A DNA stretch of 64,000 nucleotides from Bactericera cockerelli (lineage: Eukaryota; Arthropoda; Insecta; Hemiptera; Triozidae), in contig CM044962.1 of the NCBI GenBank assembly GCA_024516035.1, positions 8,307,095 through 8,371,094 on the forward strand, read 5' to 3'. This document shows, piece after piece, positions 56,001 to 64,000 of the stretch. Positions within the stretch are counted from its first letter, which is position 1. The number at the start of each line of letters is the position of its first letter. Under the pieces are notes generated by a model. That model did not search any database. It was not told the origin of the DNA and saw nothing but the letters and a program-made list of their open reading frames with translations. A program made the position numbers and the translations under genes.

Positions 56001-59000
56001 GCTTGATCGAGAAGGTGGCTGCTTGCTATCTGGAGGTTGGCGGTTCAAGCCTCCAAGTTAAGCAAACATTTAGTAAAATGAGTTTGAGTAATCGTGATAT
56101 CATGATTGTGATTAACACAAACATGTGTCTGTCCCGGTAGCTCAGTGGTAAAGGCGACACTCTGTGAATCCAGAGATTTCAGAGGTCGCGGGTTCGAAAC
56201 CCAGCCGGGACATGACAAGTTATTCTCCTATTTGGTATTTTTACCACATAATAATATGTCTTGGGCTTACTGCTGGAATAATGAGACTTTAATAGTTCTA
56301 ATCGGGCAGTATAAAAAAGGTGATATTATTATTATCTAATAAAATATGACGCACCTCCTTGTCCGCCGCTCATGGTGGGTGTGTTGGAGGGGAGGGTGCC
56401 GGTGGTGGTGTTGCCGGGGCGGGGACTGGAGGGGTTACTGCCCGGGTTCCAAGGGTTGGGTAGTGGGTCCCTGTTCTCCTGACCCTGCTGCGGATTGGCT
56501 GGATCTGAGAGAGATAAAGAGATTGCCATAGGCAACAAAACAATTTACCTCTAAAATAATATTTTAGAGAGGTCTCAGTCAGTGACTGATTTTGTCTAAG
56601 AATTTGGAATATATATATTAATTGTAAGTTTTTTTTTCCAATTGTAATGTATTCTTAAACAAATAAAGACTATTCTATTCTATTCATAGGCAATAACCCC
56701 GCCCTTTAGTAAGGACATATGTATATATTGTGTTTATTTTTTCCTATTTATATTATTAATGTTGTTAATTTTATATTTAATTTTTACCATTTTTTGTCTG
56801 TATATAATATGTTCTACTAATAAAGAGTTCCTAAATAAATAAAAAATAATAACACAGGATTTTAGCCAGCGTCGATGGACCATGGAGAATACACGAGTTC
56901 TCGCTCTGTGACTGCAGCTAAGCAACACCCAGCAGGGTTAGGAATTGGATGGGTGATGAAGTGAGTATTCAAATTAAAACCATCATGATGCTGACTCTTC
57001 CCGGCCTTACTCAGGCTGGGTGAGCTTGATATAAGTAGCTGGTTTTTGAATTTCTAGCAAATGGAGGGTAAAACCTCTATTGTGATAGTCAAAAGCAACA
57101 TTCAACACAAATTAAATAAATACAAGATTTTAGAAGTGTTTTAAAACATACTGAATTTAGTGTTTAGTTTGGTTAATCTTTAGATTTTCCTTCAGAGCAA
57201 AAGTGTCTATACATATATCTCGATTTTAATAAGACCTACAGATAAGAGGTAAAAAAAGATTAAGGTCGGAATTAATACACGTTTTTGTAATACCTCTGTG
57301 GCGCTAAGTCACAGATTGCATACTGTGTAAGATAGGGAGAACTGACGCTTAGCAATGACTTGAGATGTAGAATTTGTCTATTAATTTCGCCCTAAATTAA
57401 CAGTACCCTGATATACTGAAAAAAGCTTGCATTCTGCTGAGGGACACAGCCCCTCAGTATATTTTCTTACCTGGACCACCCGTGGTGTTACTTTCATATG
57501 GGTTGCGTGAGAACTGCTGAGTTGCGGCATTCATCATTGGCTCCTGAATATCCCTGCAATTATGAAATTGTAATAATAATAATAATAGAAAATCTTATAA
57601 GGGCAAAGCTTTATAAGTAAAGCTATTAAGCTCAGAACTAAAGCTATTAAGCCCAGAACGTTAATTGAGGTTAATTCAATTAATAAAAGTAAAAAAGTAA
57701 GATTAAAAGTAAAGTAAGTGTATTTTTGTTGTTGTTGTATTACATGTATAATTTAGAGAGAAAAATATGAAATAGAAGACAGGTGTTTTACATTCCTCTT
57801 GACACCAGCTAAACACATTGTTCCTTCAAGCTTTATTTTACTTGGGTGACTCAAATAATTTTCGATTTTTTTCAGTTTATTTATTAAAAAAATAAATATA
57901 AATGCTCTTGCCCAAATTAGGTTTACTAACACTCTACATTTTTGAGATAAAGTAGAGGAAGATTTATGAAAAAAGGGGTGAATTAGGGAGGATATTTTAG
58001 TCAAAAAACAAGACTTCATTAAAACAACATCAACTCCAAGTTGGATTGGAAAAAGGTTGAATACCTTATTTTAACTCTGTAGCAATTATAAAAATTGCGA
58101 GTTAATGTAGCTAGTATTCACTAGCTTGTTTCGGGGTGCGGCACCTGTTGTTAACTTATCCGCCTTATTTATAGTGCTCATTTAGGACTGAAAATTCCCT
58201 TCACTCTAGTAGTCAAACAAGTCTTAGAACATTAGGAAAAAAGTGCCCCTGTACACCACCTGGTCTGCCTCTCTGGTAATCCAGAGGTCGTGGGATCAAA
58301 ATCCAGCAGGAACACGACGAGTTATCCTCCCATTTGGGATTTTGACCACATAATAATATATCTTGAGCTAACTGCTGGAATACTGGAACTCAATAGTCTT
58401 AGTTGGTCAGTATAAGTAAGGTAATATCATTATTATTACCTGTACATCCGTTGCAGAGCAGAGTACCCGCCAGGAATACTCTCTAAATTGGACAGCGCCC
58501 TGTCCTGCGTCCTCATCAATTCCTGAAGCATGGATGGGTTACGGGCCATCTCCATAGTCTGACGTAGAAGTTCTGGGTTGCTGAGCATGTGATTGATTTC
58601 AGGGTTACGCTGAAAGTAATGAAATTACTGTTCATTTTAGTTCATATTAAGTAAGGAGATTATGTGTTTTTTAAGTATTATAAATGTTATTTTTACAAGT
58701 ATCTATTAAGTTCATTTCGTTGTAGCACCATTGAATAAGTTTAGAAATAACTTTTAGAGTGAAGATTTTAACCAGAATGACATTAAAAAAACTACAGGGT
58801 GAATACATTCAGAAGTAATACCTGTGCTGAATACATTATTTTTATTCAATGATGAATAAAAGTAAATTTCGACCATATAATTAATAATCTATCATAATGT
58901 CAGCATTATGGGGTCTATCCCCGACAACAACAAAATGGACGAAGTTTCTTATTTGTAAAAACGAGATAAAGCAAAGCAAATTTCGAAGTATGTATTTTTC

Positions 59001-61726
59001 GAGATGAGCTCGCTCTCTCTTTGCAAAATAATAATAATAATATCACTTTGGGCTTTGTGATTTCTGGAAATTGATCACTTACATCTACACAAGCTTAGAC
59101 CTAGCATGGGTACCTATCTACACCTGGCCATAAGTAATTCAAGACATAATTGTTTGTATGGCTGCAAGAAAATGGAAGAGACAAAAGAGATGGGTAGTTA
59201 AAATTTCAAACTTTAGTAGTAGTTGCTTTTGAATCTGATCTGATGTTTGTTTTTAAATTACAAGTAGTAGAAGTTGGGCGGAAGAGATTGCCATAAGCAA
59301 TAACCCCGCTCTTTAGTTAGGACATAATATGTTATTATGCTATGTTATATAACATATTATGTTTTTATATATTTTCTATTCTTTTTCATTTTTATTGTAC
59401 ATATTGTTTCTGGCTTGGTTCTGGGGGCCCTTGTCAATTATTAGCCTCCTTATAAAGACAGTGGTAGAAGTGCTGAGTCATTCTTCCACTGACTGGCAAC
59501 CATCGTTCACGATGACACCACCCTACAATGATGATATTGTTTCCATTTTTTTCCTTGTTAAAATAATTATTTGTATGGTACATAATGTCGACACATTTAT
59601 ATCTAATTAAGTGTTGTATAATAATAATAGAAGTTTACCTCAATCAAGTCTTGCATCTGTGGATTGCTCATGATTAGATTACGCATGCTACTTGGGTCAT
59701 TCAGCATTGACTGAACCAAAGGGTTATCAAGTATGGTCCTCAGCATTTCTGGATTCCGAAGCATCTCAGTTTGCATCCTTTGTTGCAGCTCCATAAAGTT
59801 GGCAGATCCCATGCCTAGAGCATCAAGACCACCTAAACCTGGAGACAAGAACAACAAAGATTAAGTATACTTTCTTCCTTGAACTTAAAGTTGATTCTTT
59901 TTATGTAGCACTCTAAACCCTACCAGAATTTTTTTTAGGAATAACTGTTATGATATTTTAGATGAAATAAACAATAAAAATCAATCCCAGTAAATTATCA
60001 AATTGCAATTAGGATTAGTTTCTAAAACCCCTCATCATCACGGACATGTAAACTATACAATAAATATCATTGGTGAACTCAACTTGGAATTGCTTTTCCA
60101 ATGCTGAATATGATGCATGTCACATACTCACCTCCCAAAGCACCAAGGCCAAATGGAGTTGCTCCAACATCAATATTAGTCCGTCCCTGATTGGCATTAT
60201 TTCCAGTGTCAGGGGCAGTGGTTTTAATAACTAAATGGACAGTTAGGCCATCCTTCATGTTGTGATTGGATAAGTTCTCATGATCTTTCATTATTTTACC
60301 AGCAAAAATTAGACACAACTGCTCTGGTAAGGCATTGAACTTTTTGGCAACGGCTTCTTTAAACTGAAAGAGAAGGTGAAACAAGTTAAACAAATGAATA
60401 GGTACTGTGATAATAAAAAAAAGAAACTTCAAAAGATGTAGATAAGGAGAGAGAAAAATTCATTTTGACAAGGAAAATAGTTTGAATAGAGAAAACTAAA
60501 TTTGACCATGTCAACAGTAAAGCCATCTACTGCAAAATTACTTCAGATGGCTAAATGAAGCACTGAACCTGTGGACATTATTTCAAGATAACCTTACTGA
60601 GTTGGTAGCTCAAAACAACTGATAAGTTATTTCAACTTCAGGCACTTTGCTTCCTACAGAAAAACAATAGGAGCCATGGAAACAAATATTGAGATATGCA
60701 AATTCTGGTAAAATACAATTTATTAACATATTTCATAATCATAGGTTAAACATAAGAGAATAGAAATTTGTAGAGTAATCATGAGTAGTGCTGAATGCTT
60801 CAGTAGGTAATGAACTGTGAAGATGTCTTCAGTATCTTCACTGAGTCAAATTTAAAATATTGAAGCTTTTTTTCATTAATGTCATGTATTTCCATGCAGT
60901 TGTAGTTAAAAAATTCTGCTGTAGGCAACATTTTCAGATGATATTTTGAATAATAGAGAAGAGTATAAGGATTTAAACTTGACACAAAATTTCTCTTTAA
61001 CCCAGAAAGTTGGAATAAGAATTTGTGAAACATAAAGTTTTAGAGGTGTTTTAAAACATTCTTAGCATAGGTAGGTACTGTTTCTTTCTTTATTTCTTTC
61101 TTTGTGTGTATAAAATCATGGTATAATTGAGATTTTAGGTACCTACAAAGTATATTTCTCAAGAATAATCTTAAGTGGTTCAAAATAAACATTATAACAC
61201 CTGTAAAGTCCATTTCAGAAGTGTTCATTTTCTTTTCAGAAGTTGCAGTGATTATTCCTGTATAAACCTCATACCTATTGAGGGTAAATCTTTATACTGA
61301 TCTCTTTTATTGAAATCAAAAAAGAACATTTATACTAGTACAACAGAAGTTTCAACACTGTTCAGCCACATGGAAATACATGGCATTAAAGGGGAAAACA
61401 GCTTGCTTTCCTCTATTTATTATTGTGCTCTCAGTGAATTTGGGCAACATTGAGTAATTGCAGTTGATAAGTTTCATCATTCAGAAAGGATGACTCAGGA
61501 GGTTTACGAAAACCGAAATACATTCTCGAACATTCAGGATATGATTTACTCTGTTCTAAAAAGGTTCAAATTCCTTTTTTTCTTTGGTAACTGATTAATG
61601 ATAAGAACTGAAACTTACGTCTGTGACACTGGCATCTTCTTCGATTTCAATATTCTGCTTTTCCTTCGGAGTTTTCACCACGATTGTGATGAGTTTTTTC
61701 TCACTTTCCTGTTGGGCCTCTGCCAT
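46982..61726 (-). CDS. Ubqn: Ubiquilin, UBL-STI1-UBA proteasome shuttle factor
   Basis: Eleven coding exons assemble to about 582 residues, the usual ubiquilin size: 61619-61726, 60132-60363, 59639-59838, 58440-58609, 57471-57553, 56355-56504, 55073-55260, 50579-50720, 49591-49780, 48133-48336 and 46982-47064. The N-terminal UBL covers about residues 11-83. STI1-type repeats follow ([69 protein letters not shown]), then a Pro/Ala/Thr-rich linker and a C-terminal UBA ([25 protein letters not shown]). Ubiquilins bring ubiquitinated or misfolded clients to the proteasome (family knowledge). All phases match except exon 9, which carries one extra base. Introns are crowded with retroelements, and intron 7 holds two minisatellites plus partial copies of exon 7. 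Confidence 0.97.
47135..47310 (+). mobile_element. LINE 3'-tail copy (5'-truncated)
   Basis: ccccgccctttagttaggac, then tttgtctgtatatatgttct and actaataaagagtttctaaa, an AATAAA-bearing 3' end. Confidence 0.75.
47665..48130 (+). mobile_element. SINE-A, SINE-D and a third tail in series
   Basis: 47665-47828 is a SINE-A body with an (ATT)n end. 47831-47965 is SINE-D (ccgacctcagtagcttgatc head). 47965-48045 is the SINE tail module also at 44087. Then a second SINE-D tail runs into the TTA run at the exon-10 donor. Confidence 0.8.
48133..48336 (-). CDS. Ubqn: Ubiquilin exon 10 (linker and first UBA helix)
   Basis: The 204 nt encode [19 protein letters not shown] and [20 protein letters not shown]. 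The MGF loop binds ubiquitin in UBA domains. The acceptor tgtccgccag lies 14 bp from a SINE-B tail. The donor gtaataataataa is itself a trinucleotide tail. Entry and exit are phase 1. GC content is far above the flanking introns. Confidence 0.96.
48350..48585 (-). mobile_element. SINE-B copy next to exon 10
   Basis: Minus strand: cggtagctcagtggtaaagg head, body, and an (ATT)n end that stops about 14 bp before the exon-10 acceptor. An internal 17-bp duplication (gggtttcgaac) lies at the B box. Confidence 0.9.
49215..49580 (-). mobile_element. LINE 3'-tail copy next to exon 9
   Basis: Minus strand: ggttgggtggaagagattgc starts 11 bp beyond the exon-9 donor and runs to an A/T-rich 3' end near 49215. 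Confidence 0.75.
49591..49780 (-). CDS. Ubqn: Ubiquilin exon 9 (Pro/Ala linker) with one extra base
   Basis: The acceptor is ctccccag and the donor gtaatcaac. The exon begins [20 protein letters not shown] and continues in a Pro/Ala/Thr-rich linker ending [18 protein letters not shown]. The 190-nt length is one more than the phases of exons 8 and 10 allow. A run of nine G (49652-49660 on the plus strand) is the obvious place, since read literally it leads to a stop just after it. A homopolymer error is the simplest explanation. Confidence 0.9.
50090..50578 (+). mobile_element. LINE 3'-tail and SINE-G pieces before exon 8 donor
   Basis: gattgccacaggcaataacc and cgccctttagttaggacata at 50100. 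A SINE-G-like piece (cccatcagaggggagtagga) starts at 50188, and ggctgtaaaacattcatctt plus a T run at 50540-50572. Confidence 0.65.
50579..50720 (-). CDS. Ubqn: Ubiquilin exon 8 (STI1 repeat 4)
   Basis: The 142 nt encode [40 protein letters not shown] and QLRTSAP. The acceptor is ctttcag and the donor gtatataaa, exiting in phase 1. A T-rich SINE-G tail lies about 6 bp beyond the donor. Confidence 0.96.
51110..53135. repeat. 38-bp minisatellite in ubiquilin intron 7
   Basis: About 53 head-to-tail units of gggagtagaccagcagtctg followed by gctgggagactataaaca. Variants (ctcgctgag, a shortened tggaacagggagtag unit, gggggactataaaaa) recur in a fixed order. This indicates a higher-order repeat of several units. 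Confidence 0.95.
53151..53314 (-). CDS. Ubiquilin exon 7 partial copy a, fused to LINE tail
   Basis: This 164-nt open segment runs from candidate acceptor ctctctctgtag to donor gtaacgtatat. It encodes [18 protein letters not shown] through [11 protein letters not shown]. It is the copy closest to exon 8 and borders the 38-bp minisatellite. It is frame-compatible with exons 6 and 8 but not with exon 7 itself, so use would have to be mutually exclusive. Confidence 0.55.
53523..53674 (-). CDS. Ubiquilin exon 7 partial copy b, fused to LINE tail
   Basis: This has the same architecture as the copies at 53151 and 53834 but is 12 nt shorter: the four codons for NMLQ are absent, in frame. The acceptor-like end is atctctctgtag and the donor gtaacgtatac. 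At 152 nt the exon keeps entry phase 1 and exit phase 0. The junction reads EEMANPQV. Confidence 0.5.
53834..53997 (-). CDS. Ubiquilin exon 7 partial copy c, fused to LINE tail
   Basis: The 3' part of exon 7, from NPQV to NPELQ with donor gtaacg, is intact. Upstream, the exon sequence switches at a GCC to the retroelement 3' end gggttgggtggaagagatt. A candidate acceptor, a CT-rich run ending ctgtag, starts an open 164-nt exon beginning [14 protein letters not shown]. Its phase (in 1, out 0) equals that of exon 7. Use as an alternative exon is inference. Confidence 0.55.
54385..54487 (-). pseudogene. Truncated copy d of ubiquilin exon 7
   Basis: Only the last 103 nt of the exon (from YMQSMLQAM to NPELQ) remain, followed by donor gtaacgtatag. 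The upstream edge runs straight into the 41-bp minisatellite and no acceptor is visible, so it is probably not splice-competent. Confidence 0.75.
55073..55260 (-). CDS. Ubqn: Ubiquilin exon 7, complete copy (STI1 repeat 3)
   Basis: The 188 nt run from acceptor gtttactcag to donor gtaacgtatac. They encode [36 protein letters not shown] and [14 protein letters not shown]. Entry is phase 1 and exit phase 0. This is the only one of five copies that has the normal upstream half and acceptor, so it is the default exon 7. Confidence 0.95.
55650..56126 (+). repeat. Tandem SINE-D-derived repeat, unit about 184 bp
   Basis: tagcttgatc-agaaggtgg and gagtttgagtaattgtgata recur at 55705, 55815 and 55999. 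Further degraded head pieces start at 55423. Confidence 0.8.
56127..56338 (+). mobile_element. SINE-B copy next to exon 6
   Basis: tcccggtagctcagtggtaa head, gcgggttcgaaacccagccg B box, tail gatattattattat ending about 17 bp from the exon-6 donor. Confidence 0.9.
56355..56504 (-). CDS. Ubqn: Ubiquilin exon 6 (linker)
   Basis: The 150 nt encode a low-complexity linker containing [20 protein letters not shown] and MSGGQG. The LPNPW motif occurs in ubiquilins between the STI1 pairs. Entry and exit are both phase 1, with acceptor ctctctcag and donor gtgcgtc. SINE-B ends about 17 bp beyond the donor, and a LINE-tail fragment starts about 11 bp beyond the acceptor. Confidence 0.95.
56515..56850 (+). 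mobile_element. LINE 3'-tail, split
   Basis: agagattgccataggcaaca at 56519 and, after 150 bp of AT-rich DNA, ataggcaataaccccgccct at 56686 with tail actaataaagagttcctaaa. Confidence 0.7.
57000..57115 (+). mobile_element. SINE-F body fragment
   Basis: cggccttactcaggctgggt and agcaaatggagggtaaaacc. Confidence 0.65.
57265..57412. mobile_element. MITE copy (complete ends)
   Basis: ggtcggaattaatacacgtt at one end and tctattaatttcgcccta at the other are imperfect inverses. The interior matches 31064-31185. Confidence 0.75.
57471..57553 (-). CDS. Ubqn: Ubiquilin exon 5
   Basis: The 83 nt encode [20 protein letters not shown] plus SNTTGGP. Entry is phase 2 and exit phase 1, with acceptor aattgcag and donor gtaagaaa. 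The [13 protein letters not shown] junction with exon 4 is a ubiquilin hallmark. Confidence 0.95.
58259..58437 (+). mobile_element. SINE-B, diverged, touching exon 4 donor
   Basis: ggtaatccagaggtcgtggg, ttatcctcccatttgggatt and gaactcaatagtcttagttg follow the SINE-B order. The final cattattatt abuts exon 4 by 3 bp. Confidence 0.8.
58440..58609 (-). CDS. Ubqn: Ubiquilin exon 4 (second STI1 repeat)
   Basis: The 170 nt encode [40 protein letters not shown] and [11 protein letters not shown]. The acceptor is ttactttcag. The donor reads gtaataataatgat, which is also the (ATT)n tail of the SINE-B copy abutting the exon. It exits in phase 2. Confidence 0.96.
58610..59269. other. Ubiquilin intron 3, no feature
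   Basis: AT-rich; nothing recognised up to the LINE tail. Confidence 0.5.
59270..59633 (+). mobile_element. LINE 3'-tail next to exon 3
   Basis: gttgggcggaagagattgcc, ccccgctctttagttaggac, a T-rich region and tail gttgtataataataat ending about 8 bp from the exon-3 donor. Confidence 0.75.
59639..59838 (-). CDS. Ubqn: Ubiquilin exon 3 (first STI1 repeat)
   Basis: The 200-nt exon encodes [15 protein letters not shown], then [20 protein letters not shown] and [18 protein letters not shown] up to MQDLIE. The acceptor is ttgtctccag and the donor gtaaacttc, exiting in phase 0. The NP-x-x-x-x-x-x-L spacing is typical of STI1 repeats. A retroelement 3' tail ends about 8 bp outside the donor. Confidence 0.96.
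60132..60363 (-). CDS. Ubqn: Ubiquilin exon 2 (rest of UBL)
   Basis: Acceptor ctctttcag and donor gtgagtatg flank 232 nt. They encode [20 protein letters not shown], the AGKIMKD loop and the [11 protein letters not shown] strand, followed by a Gly/Asn linker. It enters in phase 0 and exits in phase 1. The [10 protein letters not shown] segment is the hydrophobic-patch region by which UBL domains bind proteasome receptors. Confidence 0.96.
60364..61618. other. Ubiquilin intron 1, no feature
   Basis: Unique-looking, free of the repeat families listed elsewhere, unlike the downstream introns. Confidence 0.5.
61619..61726 (-). CDS. Ubqn: Ubiquilin exon 1 (start, UBL strand 1)
   Basis: The 36 codons from [20 protein letters not shown] to EDASVTD end at the donor gtaagtttc in phase 0. 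The upstream context attaaaATGG is a good start. A possible acceptor (aactcag) lies about 20 nt before the ATG, so a separate 5' UTR exon is likely but was not located. Confidence 0.96.
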
Positions 61727-62553
61727 TTTAATATTGCTTATCTGAGTTATAAATATGAAGAAAACTTAAGTTATTTGTGTGGAAAATTGAAAATGTAGTG
61801 AGAACTTTCTGGATTTTGAGATTTTTCTTGTCACTCACGAAAAAATTAAAAAGAAAACAAACTTTGAGAAATTTTGGGCTCGTTGTTCTTGAGTTTTTTT
61901 TAATTGGAAGTCTTTATCAATGGACTACGGATTCAAACACAACCAGAGAGTGTAATTTTATAAATCAATGGTGTAAGCAAGTAGGGTTTAAAGCTTAAAC
62001 TGTACTTTCTCGTTAATGAACATAGTAATGAATCATGATGATACTATAGTTCACTCATCTATGTACCACATTTTTTCATAATTGCTTTTTTAAATAGAAA
62101 AAGGCTTGAATAGAAAATAATCAGAATCACGAGTTGAATTAATGACATCAGTTCCGAAAAACTCAAGATATTCACTTCCCCAGACTAATGTTCAATTTAT
62201 GACGGCAATTTCACGGCAACATTTTGACTCAAAAGAAAGTTAGAGTAGTAGAACTCCAATGTCGAGATGGCCACAACGCTAGCTTCGGGGAAAAATATTT
62301 ACGACAACAAATAAAGGATTCCACCCCACCAAGTCTAAAGAAGAGCCTGTGACACAGGTATTATAATTAGGGCTTAACCTGATTACTTTTTGAGGACGCC
62401 AGCCACGGGCATAAACCTCAAAGGTGACAAAGTGCCGGATTTTAGATGTGTGCGTTTTCAGGCATTCAGCTTTTGAAGTTATGTCCTCCACTAACAACTT
62501 TATAAAGTTGTTAGTCACTAATTAGTGACTTGAGGTGATTTTTTGGTAGGCAA
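61727..62553. other. Ubiquilin upstream region
   Basis: Should hold the promoter and any 5' UTR exon. No TATA-like element can be placed with confidence. Confidence 0.4.
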
Positions 62554-62808
62554 CAGGGGCGGCCTGTACTAAGGAGCTGCGGAACTGCAGCACCCCCAGA
62601 CGAAAAAGAGAGGATTTTCTCAAGTCCTAGCTCGTACACAATGAAAATTATCACACGTTTCTAGAATAGTAATTAATGCATAATTCATATGATTGACATG
62701 GTAAACAAACTCTAACTCTTTAGATACTGAAAGAGTGACTCCATAATCCCATTTTAGTCCGGTTTATGTGGCAGAACCCCCAAAACATATTTCCCACTGC
62801 CGCGCCTG
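62554..62808. mobile_element. hAT-type MITE, copy 2
   Basis: Ends caggggcggc and inverse-like gccgcgcctg. Flanks gtaggcaa and gtagttaa match at 6 of 8 bases. The interior is closely similar to the copy at 42095 throughout. Confidence 0.88.
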
Positions 62809-63924
62809 GTAGTTAAACATATCAGAACTGTCATAATATTATGCAACACATAATTATGTACCTGATGATATAAATGAAAATAATTAAAAGTATAATTTTA
62901 CAAGCAGTGAATAATTATATTTTATTAGTTACAATTATAAAAAAATAAATGAGGTAAGCGAAATTAAAAAAAAAAAAAAATATATTTATCACAAACTATT
63001 TTTTTAGCACAAGTAGATATTCGGTGTATAAACATTATTAGGTACATAAAATATAAAAAAAGTAGTTAAGGTAGATATTTATTTATTATTTCGCAAACTC
63101 AATTGGCTTTTTTCTTTAAAATATCATCAGTGACATGCTTGATAAGGTAGATTAAAAAAAATAACCAATTGTATACATAATATTTAAAAATATAATATGC
63201 GACATATAAAATTAGCCTCTTTGTAAAGACAGTAGTAGAAGTGCTGAGTCATTACTCCACTGTCTGGCTACCATCGTTCACGATGACGCGACCCTATGAT
63301 GATGATGGATATGCAAGCGCCTTTATGTCCGAAAAAAACACGAAATTTTCGCACCTTTTTTTGATCCTTTCTGTTTACTGTATTAACTTCCATTAACATG
63401 AAAAATATTAGGTAAACAAAAATTCTAGAATTTGGCACCAGGCTGTAGACATAACCAGAGTAGTTCTTGAAATACAAAACGTTTTGAAAATGAGATTCTT
63501 TTAAATCAAAAAGTAAAAATTCTGCGGTCAAGATTCCAATGACCTTTTTGAAACTATTCTTGTTTCAGTATGTGGTTTTCTATAACTCTGAAGTTTTAAG
63601 AAATCCAAGTCCTCTAATGGACAGTCAAAAGTCCACCATCTGTGGTGGATTAATCAGGGCCCGAGAGCTAAGGGTTTGGCGCACATACGTTCCGGTCATA
63701 CAGGAAGGCCAAATTTCACCAAAAACAGCAAGTGACCAGAAAAAGTTTGTTCTTTACAATTTACGAAAAGCTTTCCTACTATTCTTATGTATTTGCTTTC
63801 AATTGTAGATTTTTTTTTACATTTCTTACAGGCGATAATTAAAATCCATCTTTTCAATATTATATCTTCAACCGTTCAAGCAAGAACGCTCAACAGTAAC
63901 AAAAAAAGCTAATAATAAAATAAT
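62809..63924. other. No confirmed gene; possible exon at 63567-63810
   Basis: On the plus strand ttcttgtttcag precedes an open stretch YVVFYNSEVLRNPSPLMDSQ, then CGGLIRARELRVWRTYVPVI. It looks exon-like but I do not recognise it. The rest is AT-rich. Confidence 0.3.
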
Positions 63925-64000
63925 AATAATAACACTCTTTAGTGGAAGGTAACCACCAGGCGACGTTAATGCTCAAAGCATATTTTCTACCACCTAACCC
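63925..64000 (-). mobile_element. SINE-A tail, cut by the window end
   Basis: cactctttagtggaaggtaa, ccaccaggcgacgttaatgc and ctcaaagcatattttctacc match the 44704 copy. Confidence 0.85.

Overview
The window looks like accessory-rich genomic DNA from an animal, most likely an arthropod and probably an insect. Genes are split by GT-AG introns. The introns are full of tRNA-derived SINEs, LINE 3' ends, Tc1/mariner-type and hAT-type elements and minisatellites. No bacterial gene organisation is present. The species cannot be named from the sequence.

Two conserved genes are recognisable, both on the minus strand. (1) Casein kinase 1 gamma (gish/CSNK1G family): coding exon 1 at 39822-40056, a 25 kb intron, exon 2 at 14468-14508, exon 3 at 12392-12460, then two versions of exon 4 (8497-8668 and 1947-2092). 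An irregular tandem array at about 405-1946 repeats the last 45 coding bases of exon 4 together with its splice donor. The rest of the kinase lies beyond position 1. (2) Ubiquilin (Ubqn/UBQLN): eleven coding exons from 61726 down to 46982 that assemble into a UBL - STI1 repeats - UBA protein of about 582 residues. Every intron phase agrees except for one extra base in a 9-base homopolymer in exon 9.

Layout: 1-2.9 kb, kinase exon 4b, its repeat array and a purine-rich tract; 3-4.9 kb, a long-inverted-repeat Tc1/mariner-like element; 5-12 kb, repeats and kinase exon 4a; 12.4-14.5 kb, kinase exons 3 and 2; 14.5-39.8 kb, the large kinase intron holding a foldback element, a deleted mariner, a LINE fragment, SINEs, MITEs and minisatellites; 39.8-40.1 kb, kinase exon 1; 40-46.3 kb, intergenic DNA with a hAT MITE; 46.3-61.7 kb, ubiquilin; 61.7-64 kb, upstream DNA with a second copy of the hAT MITE.

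The most unusual feature occurs in both genes: an exon 3' end plus its 5' splice site has been amplified. In the kinase the amplified unit resembles a 45-nt, frame-neutral microexon. In ubiquilin an STI1 exon exists in one full and four partial copies. Three of the partial copies are fused to a retroelement 3' end that supplies a candidate splice acceptor in exactly the right phase. Several exons carry single-base indels, so assembly or polishing error must be considered before any copy is called functional or dead.
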